In this document: piece by piece, positions 32,181 to 41,848 of the stretch
Layout: the number at the start of each line of letters is the position of its first letter
How positions within the stretch are numbered: the first letter of the stretch is position 1
Assembly: GCF_041260155.1 (NCBI RefSeq)
Contig: NC_091938.1
Location: forward strand, 20,599,632-20,663,631
DNA: 64,000 bases
Origin: Ptychodera flava
Taxonomy: Eukaryota; Hemichordata; Enteropneusta; Ptychoderidae
Reading direction: 5' to 3'
Position numbers and translations under genes: made by a program
The notes under the pieces: generated by a model
What the model saw: only the letters and a program-made list of their open reading frames with translations
Told to the model about the DNA's origin: nothing
Databases searched by the model: none

Positions 32181-32768
32181 TTATCTACATTTTCCTTCTG
32201 GGTAACCAAATATGTCAGGCATGAAAAGAGTTCCTTTCCCAAGTCTGTGATGCTCTACCATGTAAGTCCAAGTAGAGACGGCTGTTCAAACGAAGATCAA
32301 TGCTCCTGTTGAGGAAGGTTCGTCAGAACAAATGCTTACAAAGTAAAAATCAAGCGGAAGGTGTCTTTTGTTGTCGTTTATACATGATAATGTTTTCGTC
32401 CTGCACATTGATATTTTTGTTATATCTGTTTAATATGCAGACCCACTTGATTGGTTCGATCTTTTTTTACTGATAGATCCTTAGAAACATCAAAAATATG
32501 TAACACCATGGGAAACCATACAGATCTGAATCGCTCAGCTATATTTAGCACAACCGTTATTGTAACTTTCTCTCATCATCAACTTACAGTAACATAGCTC
32601 TTGCTCCACCAGTGATACCACATAGTTATCGTCTTCTAGTGGTGACGTCATTTCCGGTATGTTTAGTCCTCTGAGAGTTGCAACAAGGCTCGAAGAATTG
32701 TAGGCATTTGGTATTCTCGCTTTCAATGTGCTCCATACCGAATGCTGTAAAAAATATAAGAATAGGGG

Positions 32769-33015
32769 TTAAAGGGAGACAGTCGTCGGAACTGCACTTG
32801 TACGATTTTTGCGTTTACAAACAATGTATTTCCTGCATGTTATCTAGATGCATCAAGTCACCATAGCTGCAACCTTGAAATTTTACGATATTCCTTGTTA
32901 ATAAAAGTGTTTAAACTTTTATCAATCGCAAACGTGCCCTAGATACAGTGTTTACATCGGTCGTAGGGGTCCCTAACAACCTTTGAGCAGAGTTCCGACG
33001 ACTGCCTCCCTTTAA
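32769..33015 (+). mobile_element. MITE M3, 239 bp, TTAA target duplication, copy 1
   Basis: AGGGAGACAGTCGTCGGAACT at 32773 and its near complement ending CCTCCCT at 33011, with TTAA at both ends (32769-32772 and 33012-33015). It lies in the intron between the pseudogene exons matching exons 6 and 7. Confidence 0.85.
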
Positions 33016-34360
33016 AAAACTACATTGTAAACCGTATTTCAATATTGAACATATTTTTTATGGCATTTCTCCGAATCAAGTATGGCAGGAATCTTATATA
33101 AGGTGATCAGTTTTTCACTAGAATGCGTGTGATTCATCGATAGACTGAAATGTTTCGTCGTGTGAGGGCGCTACGAAACACCTCTCGTAGGAGTGAACGT
33201 TTCAGTAATTCATGACCTAGATACCACGTTGTTCTGTAAGCGTTTGATGCAAACAACACATATATTATATTTGCAGTCATGAAGCAAAATATAATTGTCA
33301 AATTGTACAGTACAATTCTACCTGTCCTCTCTGACTTTCAAAGATTTACCTATGCTTAGATGCTCCAAAGTAAAATTTGTTAAAAGCGAATTGTGAAGAA
33401 AATTATGAGGGCTTATCAAATGATTGATTGAAACGACAGACGCATCTTATCTGAAACAAATTGATTATGTATATTGTTGCATACATTCTGCATTTGGGGC
33501 GCGGCATAGTACATGACACTTAGGTTATGTGCTTGCATTATTCCAAGAAAAGTTGCTGTAATTTCTTCAAACGAATTCCTTTCATAAATATACTGACAGC
33601 CCTAATGACATTCTCGTCTTTTACCACACCTGTAAGAAAACAAAAAGATAACAGTTAACACTGGTATAACGTGAACTCTTCATTGTTTCTGTTCTTGATT
33701 TTTCATCAATATTATTAGCTGTCGTTTCTACTCTTTAACATCGAACACACAGATGTGCAATATTTTCGATTGAAATTGAAGTTACGCCCTCGAAACTGAA
33801 TGACTTTAAACTTTTGCTACAAAATTCTATGAGGAAAAGGTACCTACAAAAGGAAACTACAAATCAAATTTCTAGTACAATCCTACATATTCAATATATA
33901 ACGATATTTAGCTGTAAACAATTGAGATTTTCTGGCTTTTCTGTGAAGGTGCGGTGCGACTATGAACTTTTTGCCTCTTTGTGCTTCAACTTGTGCCAAA
34001 CTGTAGCCTCAAACTCAACATGCGGTACTGTTCTATAATACGTTAAGTCTACCATACGCTTTATGTTTTTTTTGCAATTTCCGTAGACCCATTCCTGTTG
34101 ATTTAATGCTTGATCTCTTAGTTTGGCTTTAAATGAATTTGCTCGACAGTAAATGGCTCCCCGCACTCTCCTTTCTATAATAACAGAAGGAAGTAAATAT
34201 TAATGAATTTGTTTGCGAGAATGTTTAATTTCACCAGTTGTCTATGAAACATTTGACACCTTAAGAATTTGGGATTCATAATTCATCCTCCAATGTGTTA
34301 CTTTACTGCAGTGTATTATAGCTGAGAGCAACTTAACAGGAGGTGCTATACTGTATTCAG

Positions 34361-34599
34361 TTAAGGGGAGAGTGTCGTCGGAACTCTGCTCAAAGGTTGC
34401 CAGGGACCCCTACGGCCGATGTAAACACTGTACCTAGGGTACGTTGGCAATTGTTAAAACATGTTTGTTAGCAATGAATATCGTAAAATTTAAATGTTGC
34501 AGTTATGTTGACTCGATGCATCTAGATATCATTCATGAAATACATTATTTGTAATCAAAAAAGTCGTGCATGCGCAGTTCTGACGACCGCCCCCTTGAA
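34361..34599 (-). mobile_element. MITE M3, copy 2, diverged
   Basis: Same family as 32773-33011 but inverted. It starts TTAA-GGGGAGAGTGTCGTCGGAACT and ends 'gttctgacgaccgccccct' followed by TTGA, a mutated TTAA. It lies in the pseudogene intron between exons 5 and 6. Confidence 0.8.
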
Positions 34600-35649
34600 C
34601 CAAACCATAGGGTTTAAGTGTTTTACATTTCTGTAGACCTTATCTTGTTAACACACAATCTAATTTCTGAAGGTTTATATTAATTATAAGTTTTAGAAAC
34701 ATTTGTGTAAAATGAAAATCGCTGACTGCACACTCGTTTTGTTCCATAACAGAATTACGTGACTTTTCATGGATTTGCTCACGATAATGTTCAATTTTAT
34801 TAGTTATATGTGAAACATTTGACTCACCAAAGTATTTTAAATTCATAGTTCATCCTAAAATGTACAGCCAAGAACTGTTGATTTTCAAGCACAGTTCGTA
34901 TGTAGTGGTCAGCCATCATTCGGATGTAGTGCGCCCTCGCGAGATGTTGTTCTAGTTTTTTTGAGAACGTTGTCGCAGTACGCCCTTATCATGAATTTCA
35001 GGAAAGGGAAGGGGTAAAACATGGCGGCACACGGAGAATCTGTTTTGAATGTGTACTTTATATACTTCAAGAAATGATACATTGATTCGTTGGTGAATTT
35101 TGGATCTCTTGGTAACATTGTGATGGGCACTCTGCCTTTACCATCTGCATCTTCTTTGGTAGGGAATTGTATGCTGGTCAGATTTTCAAAAATTGGTATT
35201 ACAGTCTGGTAAACAGAATCAAAATAGCACGAATGTGGATGCAGGCAAGGTTTTGTGTACAGAACCGCTTCTACGAGATAGTTGCAGTCCCGCTTGAATT
35301 CATCGAGTGTGGCCACAGGAACAAAATTTCCCAGCAACTCTACAGTAAAAGTTTCATGAAAACTTCTCACATCGTCTTCGGTGATACTGTAATGGTTGAA
35401 GAATGGCGAAAGGACGAGGGTTTTGTTGTGTAAAATGGCGTACAACATCACGGCTTTGAATGAGAGATACTGATTGTTTGGACCCTGTCCAATTCCACGA
35501 AAGACAGGCAAAATATACCGTGGTCGGGAACGAGGCTCAATGGCCGCAGTCAACATATCAGTGGGAGGTTGTAATATAGGCGGCGCTTTCCAGGATGCTC
35601 GTTCTTCGACAGCATTTATTTTATGCTTTTCTGCAGGACTGGAGGCCAT

Positions 35650-37000
35650 CTGAAATGAAGGGTATAAATAGTTGGACTCGTTGAAAGATAAACATCAGTG
35701 ACAATATCTCCCGAAAACCGCTGTGCTTACCTTTGAGCACGTACATGCTATCTTCTCCACCAACATGACCATGAAAAAGCCATCAAGCCATCGTCACAAA
35801 CCATCATGCTCGCTACAATTCGAGCACAAAAAATGATAACAATTTTAAATCGTCGAATTTCATGGGAAATTAACCCAGCCGAAATAAATGGTCGAATTAA
35901 TAGACAGGAAGACCACGAAATTTTACACGAGACACGTTTATTACGTGGAGATTGCTTCAAAGGATTGTTACCTATTAAAAGGGAATTTTTTGATGTCCTC
36001 GACAAATTCGTCATTCAGTAGCTCGATGCTGTACGTCACAAATGAAAACAAATTGGATATAGAAGTATGTCAAAAATAAAAGTGGATGCTGCTACAAGCT
36101 TAGGGGTCTGTGACAAGTCGCAATCGGCCGATCGATGGACGGCGTAAGCTACGTCGTACTTTTAAAATAAAAGTAACAGAAAATATATAGTATCTTGTGA
36201 CAGGCAGGTAAGATATATAAGACTTACAATGCATTATCTACGTCTATTATTCTAAGTAATCAAATTTGTGAAACCAAAATCAGAAGACTTCAACACTTTG
36301 GTATTGTTCTACGCATGTTGTAATGTCAGTCAAATTTCGGGAAAGTGTCTGTACATTTTCGAAATCAGTACGGCATAAATGTACAACTCGACGCGATTTC
36401 CGAAAGAACATGATCAGTTCGAGGGTAAAATTCATTCATTCATTTATTCATTCTCCTTCTCTCTCTCTCTCTCTCTCCGTAGTCTAGCCGTTTCGAAGTT
36501 TTGTTTTGGCAACATTTTATTTATGAGTTCGCGGTCACCACTCAATGTTGATGTCCATTTCGGGTATTGAGTATGGTCTCTGAGATCACTTTAATGTTTT
36601 ATTTCTTTCATGTTCAATATCAGACAACGCCGGTAATATTGCTTGTTTTAGTCCCGGAAGCCAGTAAAATTCGTAACTGATGACATGTCGCGGCCAGGAG
36701 CAAGTTATCACCATCGAAAGTCTATCAAATCACTACGGTGATCCTCCAGTATAAAATCGGGTGGAATGTTTTATTTGTATCAGCCGCAGTAATACAGTAT
36801 TACTGTCCTAAACAGGTGAAATGAATTAATGTGTCTTGAAGATTGGTAAAAGCCTGCCGGCTTTCCATGAAAATCCAGTATTGTTCACTGCGATCAATCA
36901 AAGGTTTGAGAAGCTCATGAAAACCAAATATGAACAAGTACAGATGCCATCATCAGTAACGTTGGTATATAAGTACAGAACTGTATTAACCTGAATTAGT
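35650..37000. other. DNA upstream of the pseudogene, no gene recognised
   Basis: A minus-strand GTAAGC donor-like site at about 35730 follows a short open stretch, but no exon similar to the intact gene's exons 1-4 was found. A short (TC)n run lies near 36450-36478. Confidence 0.45.
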
Positions 37001-37009
37001 GTAAATCCT

Positions 37010-37210
37010 GAAAAAAAGCAGGATACAGGCGAATGTAGCCCTTTATTTTCGGTATATATAGGCAAATACAGGAGCTATATTTACCATGTATCAAATTATA
37101 GTGCATATACAGGTAAATACAGGTTGAATTTCCCTGATATTTACCTTAAATACATGCCTGTATTTACCTTTATCTGTCTGAATTTTCAGCAAATACAGCC
37201 AAAATACAGG
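37010..37210. repeat. Cluster of AAATACAGG / CCTGTATTT words
   Basis: Roughly ten occurrences of (A)AATACAGG or its complement in 200 bp, in both orientations and at irregular spacing. It is noncoding and of unknown origin. Confidence 0.6.
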
Positions 37211-37407
37211 ATCAGCTCACACGTCACTAGCCTTTTCACGCCGTGAGACAGAGGCAGAGTCTAGTAGTTTACAAAAACAACAATGTTTTTGTATTTGTGG
37301 AGACGATGTGTTTGAATGCAGCGAACTAATCTCCAATTCGTGCAGTTTCGGTCGACGTTCTTTGAGAGTCACCATTTCACCGATGTCATGTTGCGTGCTT
37401 TGCTTAC

Positions 37408-37611
37408 CTGTAACGCCACCGCATTCCAATATCTCCGCCATACCGCCGTCCACCGGACCGAATCGTATACATACGTAATCATTAGACCTGTCGACATCCA
37501 AGTATCGCAGCTCATTGTGCAGCAAAAGTATGCACAAGTAACGAATATTTTTACAGTCAATAGCTGTTGGAATGTTCACTTTACATAAAATACGGGCAGA
37601 TAAACTATTAG
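37408..37611 (-). pseudogene. C-terminal half of a module exon related to the gene at 41655-50194, interrupted
   Basis: Encodes ARILCKVNIP, then DCKNIRYLCI, a Tyr-Leu-Asp-Val-Asp stretch, then ND-VC-RFGP and C-G-G, and ends in a phase-1 donor, ACAG|GTAAGC. This is the order of marks at the end of every module of the 41.6-50.2-kb gene (I-x-I-P, C-x3-L-x-x-L-C, N-D-x-x-C, F-G-P, C-x-V-G, phase-1 donor). Upstream, instead of the module's first half, lies a fold-back MITE (37612-37657) and a long microsatellite, so the exon is broken. It may be a remnant of a tandem paralogue. Confidence 0.7.
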
Positions 37612-37657
37612 TCTCGGTTACCCAGACTGCTCTGCGAGGCTCTCTTCCGGCCGCCCT
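37612..37657. mobile_element. Small fold-back element, partial copy 2
   Basis: CTCGGTTACCCAGACTGCTC and 'aggctctcttccggccgcc' match the element at 23148-23232. Only one arm and part of the loop remain. It abuts the broken module exon. Confidence 0.7.
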
Positions 37658-37674
37658 GATAACTAAATTAACAG

Positions 37675-37795
37675 CTACATACATAGATACATAGGTACAT
37701 TCAAAGATACATACATAAATACATACATAGATACACACATACAAAGGCAGATATATAGATACATATATAAATGCATAAGTAGATACATATGATAG

Positions 37796-37844
<49 letters not shown>

Positions 37845-38033
37845 CAAACATACATACAAACATACATACATACATACAAACATACATACATACATACATA
37901 CATACATACATACATACATACATACATACATACATACATACATACATACATACATACACGCACACACACACACACATACATACATACGTACATACATACA
38001 TACGTACATACATACATACATACATACATACAT
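37675..38033. repeat. Long compound microsatellite (GATA)n-(CATA)n
   Basis: Degenerate CATA units, then about 12 GATA units (37794-37844), then about 45 CATA units with CACA and CGTA interruptions. All three minus-strand frames give repeating Tyr/Val/Cys/Met ORFs that are not genes. Confidence 0.95.
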
Positions 38034-38049
38034 GTCCATTAATTCATTA

Positions 38050-39530
38050 ATACGTACAAACATTCAATCAAGGATTACCTACTTTGATATGGTGATATCA
38101 GACATTTTGATACAAATATTTATTTCTCCCTTTAAGGAAATTACAAACGTTGCTGCATTTCGGTAATGTGAACTAATTCAGTAAAAATCCATTCTTTAAT
38201 CTGAGTAAATATTTGTAGTTTGTTAATAGGTTTAAAGGCGGGAAAATAGATCAGATAATTATTCGTTAAATTAGTTATTAGACGTTTGAAATTGCGTTTG
38301 GTCTAAGGTCATCGTGTTGTTTCCCATCGGTTCATAAAAAACATAGACGAGATAATGCATGGAGTTAAGTACATAGAATTTAATAGCGGTTCCATTTAGA
38401 TGAAATCTTCCATTGTCACTGAAGCCAAGAAAACTAATCTTTAATATAGATTATCGGTCCATTGATGCGACATGAAGTGAAGTCAAGTGTTTATACAAAG
38501 TGTTAATCGTCATAATTGTAAACAGTGTAAATATTGGGAAGACTAGAAGATTCTGTGTATGAAAATCTGTGCTGTTTAATAAATTTATTATGAGGGTTAA
38601 GTTTTAAAGTCATACGTCGGATCTCGGAAGTTGTCGATGCGAAGATGATTTATCGTAATGGCATAATTCAGTCAGTGTTTGGATGAATGGTCTGAAAGCA
38701 TGCCGCATGCATCGTTTTGTACCTACTCTGATATTATATTACGTGGACTTGCAAACACAAGATAAGCAATCGAGTGTCAATATTGTTTAAAGGCAAATAT
38801 AAGCCCAACAATAATTATAGATACAGTACCTCCACTAAGGTGTAGGTTCTGAGAGAGAAAAAGTGGTGTGCATATTGAGCAACACCGTTGAGTGGTTATA
38901 AAAACTTGTGTCCCAAAACTTTATCACACACCTTGTCAAATAAATCAAAACTACAGCAACAAAATCCTTGTAAACAACTCACTGTCATTCCATGTATGTA
39001 TAATGTAAAAAATGACTAGATTGCTTCGCCGCATAATAAGTAGATATACCTTTTATAAGTGTGTATACGTACGTGTGTAGTAACTGTTATTGATATATTT
39101 TACTTGAAGAGCTTATGAGAAGATATCAATGTGTAGTAATATATCTTCAAATATATGTCTGTGTATGTAGTGTGTGTATAAGGTAAAAAAACACACATAA
39201 AGTACTATACCATATACCAAATACTAACCAACTCAAATTTTATGGATTACTATTGCTTTGAAATGAATTCTATGACCTTTTTATTGGATTTTGTTAACGT
39301 GATCGTATCAGGATTACAATTTGATCAGATATGCAACCTCCTTTCTTGGATATTTTGTATTAAAATAACTTTTGTGAACACACCATAACTGCATCGTTGT
39401 AAAGTAACAGTGTCTATTTCGAAATGAAAGGAAACCAACACAAAAACTGCGTTTACGTGCAAAAATCCCAAACTTTTCTAAAAAAAAACTATGCTATAAA
39501 ACTAAGTAAATAAAGTATATAAAACTTACA
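38050..39530. other. Intergenic DNA without a recognised gene
   Basis: AT-rich, with no motif, RNA or transposon end recognised. Confidence 0.5.
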
Positions 39531-39839
39531 ATTCAATATTTAGCGAGGGTCCCTTCGGTCAGGCAAGCAGAGGTGAAAAGAGGAGGGGGAGAGGGCAGTT
39601 GATGACCTGGAGCTAAAGTTAGGCAGCTGCCCAAAGTTTGATTCATCATGCGAGGCGTGATATGAGCCTTTGGAGAGGGGTCAAAGATGACTGTGAGGGA
39701 TAAACTGAAAGTATTAAGCGGTGTACACAGGAAGCTTGAGACAAGAGGGTCATATGGCAGCAAATTACCGGGGGGGGGGGGCGGAGAGATCGACTGTGCG
39801 AGCAAGGCAAAGGCATGAAGTAACGAGACAACTACTAAG

Positions 39840-40360
39840 AAACTCGATCCCAGGGGGTCATAAGCAGGTATGATTCATGCCTGGGGGAGTGGGGTCCCGG
39901 GGAAGAGGTGAACTGTACGAGCCAAGGCTGTAAGCATGAAGTAAACATGACAGGTAACTCTAGCCCAGGGGGATCATAAGCAAGTATGGCTCATAAAATC
40001 ATGAATCATGCCTTAGGAGAGGGGTCCAGTTGAACTGTACGAGCCCATTAGTAAGCATGAAGTGATCAAGACAAGTAACTCAAGCCAAGGGGATCATAAG
40101 CAAGTATGATTCGTGCCTGGGGAGTGTGGTTCTTTGGGACAGGTGAATTGTACCAGCCAGGTGGTGAACATGAAGTGAACATGACGGTAAATCAAGCCAA
40201 GGGGATTATAAGCAAATATGATTCATGCCTAGGGGAGTGATGTCCTTGGGGACAGGTGAGGTGTGCAAGCTCAGGTGGTGAGCAAGAAGTGAAAATGACA
40301 GGTAACTCGAGCCAGGGGATCATAAGCAACTATAGTTTGTGCCTGGGGAGCGGGGTGTTG
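39840..40360 (+). repeat. ~115-bp minisatellite, about 4.5 units
   Basis: The block 'ggg(g)atcataagcaa.tat' recurs near 39857, 39971, 40091, 40201 and 40317. It is followed in each unit by 'atgcctggggag', 'gaactgtacgagcc' and 'gcatgaagt'. Units diverge by substitutions and small indels. Confidence 0.85.
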
Positions 40361-40590
40361 GGTACAGCCTGTGGAAATCAAACAGGTGGAGAATGGCACA
40401 GACGGTGATACGTGCATGGCATATCAGTAGAAATGCAAGCAAGTAGACAATTAACTGAAAAAGGCAACCCAAAGTTAGTGATAACTGTTAATTTGAAGCA
40501 AAGTCTCTTCAAAAGCACATTGGCAATTATTGCAAGCTCAAAGGCAACAGTAACCGGAAAAGTTAGTTCATGCAAAGCAAACTTCTGCAA

Positions 40591-40803
40591 TCAGCATGTT
40601 GCCATCTGTTGAAAGGCACGACGCAAGGAAACTTCTGATGTACGGATATAAAGGCGGTAGCAGTTGCTTGACCACCTACCCAAACATTGAACGAGATGGT
40701 CCGGCACATGGGATGTAGCAGCCATGGTAGCCGCATCTACATGAACATAATGTCCCGTGAACAGGTGGGGGTGAAGGACGATGTGCGATAGAACAGTCTG
40801 CAA
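40591..40803 (-). pseudogene. Tyrosine recombinase C-terminal fragment (DIRS/Ngaro-like retroelement)
   Basis: DAATMAATSHVPDHL-(V/I)QCLGRWSS, then YRLYIRTS, is the classic end of tyrosine recombinases of DIRS-type retrotransposons, including the nucleophilic Tyr of LYIRT. The HxxR motif before it reads HYVH, so the second Arg is lost. Only about 70 residues are open. It lies directly downstream of a retroelement RNase H-like fragment on the same strand. Confidence 0.75.
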
Positions 40804-41024
40804 AGAATCCTCTAAGGTGCAGCGATCCAGTCTGGCTCTTGTGGTAGCATGAATGTTTCATTCTGTTGAGAAAGAAGGCAGAAATCAAAACAGCTGCGGA
40901 ATTGGTCTACCTTGGAGGTTTTGATACGCACTGTACACAAAAAATCCTGCCATTGCCATTATTGGTAATAAAGTCCTTTTCAGTATGTGTTTGGCATGGC
41001 ATGAAACATGAAAATTATGTGTGG

Positions 41025-41342
41025 CTACACTTTATGACTAGGCAGCGCATCTATTTCATACAGCACTTTGGCAGAATCTAGCCATAGATCATCTTTCCAC
41101 TTCATGTGGAATCGATGGCCAATAAAGCAGCCACCATGCCTGATGCTGCTCGCATCAGTATAGGGGTCCATGTCAGAAGCGACTGTCATGCTCGCATCCA
41201 GAAACATGGAAATACCGTTCCACTTTGTGAGAAAGTTGTGCCACATAGCAAGATCTTGCCTGCTTTCGGTGGAGATGGTTACGTTATGGTCTTTGTGTAG
41301 CTTGAGTTTATGTATGTAAGTAATCAAGTACATATAGATCAA
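41025..41342 (-). pseudogene. RT/RNase H-type fragment of a DIRS-like retroelement
   Basis: Encodes DLAMWHNFLTKWNGISMF, then TDASSIRHGGCF and a Trp-Lys block. DL-x-x-W-x-x-F-L-x-x-W-N-G-x-S followed by TDAS-x-x-x-x-G is the junction of reverse transcriptase and RNase H in tyrosine-recombinase and Ty3-type retroelements. The order RNase H then recombinase (40591-40803) supports DIRS-like. The gap between them is only about 220 bp, so the element is internally deleted and dead. Confidence 0.7.
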
Positions 41343-41654
41343 CTAGGCTTATAGAAATCTCAACTCTATCATAAGTTGTAGTGATCTTTACACAATTATT
41401 TGTCTGTATGTTTGTCTATATGTAAGCGGATAACATATGTAAGCATGTATTTTGAATATACTTTGCTTGCTGTCCGTACATACACACGTAATGAATGAAC
41501 AAACACTTCATTATTGATTATCAGCGATGGTGACATTGTTGGAGAGGAAAATGACTAATGCAGACTTTGACTTTACGAATGTAGAAGATCTGTATTGGTG
41601 ATCCACATGTCACTGTATTTAGTGCTAAGAGTAATTGGGTTACAATAATATTAA

Positions 41655-41848
41655 TCAAGTGTTAACTGCATAAAAATGGCTCAAGCAGTGTAGCTTAGAC
41701 GTTGTAGATTTGCTTGGCTTGTGAAGTTTCGTGCGCGACTTACTATTTTGCATCCATTGGAAAATACACCACAATATAATCCCGGTGAGAACAGCAAGCA
41801 GTGGTACCACAATGATATTGATAATTGCTGTAATTTCTGCAAGGAGGC
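41655..41848 (-). CDS. Last exon: transmembrane helix and cytoplasmic tail
   Basis: Phase-1 acceptor TTTCTATAG|GC after a pyrimidine-rich tract, ending in TGA. Encodes about 25 hydrophobic residues (AIINIIVVPLLAVLTGIILW) followed by a basic Ser/Thr/Lys-rich tail of about 35 residues, so the modules lie outside the cell. Confidence 0.7.

Larger units (their letters stand above)
32181..35649 (-). pseudogene. Tandem pseudogene copy of the O-fucosyltransferase-like gene (exons 5-8)
   Basis: Counterparts of exons 5-8 occur in order on the same strand: 35649-34828, 33629-33485 (145 nt), 32744-32588 (157 nt) and 32305-32181 (125 nt). Exons 6-8 have exactly the lengths of the intact gene, and splice sites are preserved. 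Inactivating changes: a one-base insertion in a T run (34956-34962) shifts the frame before the H-F-R motif; TAG replaces the Trp codon of the Arg-Trp-Gly stretch in exon 6 (33602-33604); TGA arises at the exon 7/8 junction (Arg codon lost) and again at 32286-32288. Counterparts of exons 1-4 (anchor and stem) were not found up to 38 kb. The copy may have lacked them from the start or lost them. Coding similarity is still high, so death looks fairly recent. Two ~240-bp MITEs sit in its introns. Confidence 0.85.

Noticed and set aside
32286..33604. In-frame TAG and TGA codons read as selenocysteine or readthrough
   Set aside because: They replace Trp, Arg and Gly codons of the intact copy and come with a frameshift. 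Pseudogene decay explains them more simply.
37217..38063. Long overlapping minus-strand ORFs rich in Tyr, Val, Cys and Met
   Set aside because: Apart from the module fragment at 37408-37611 they are translations of GATA/CATA microsatellites and a fold-back element.
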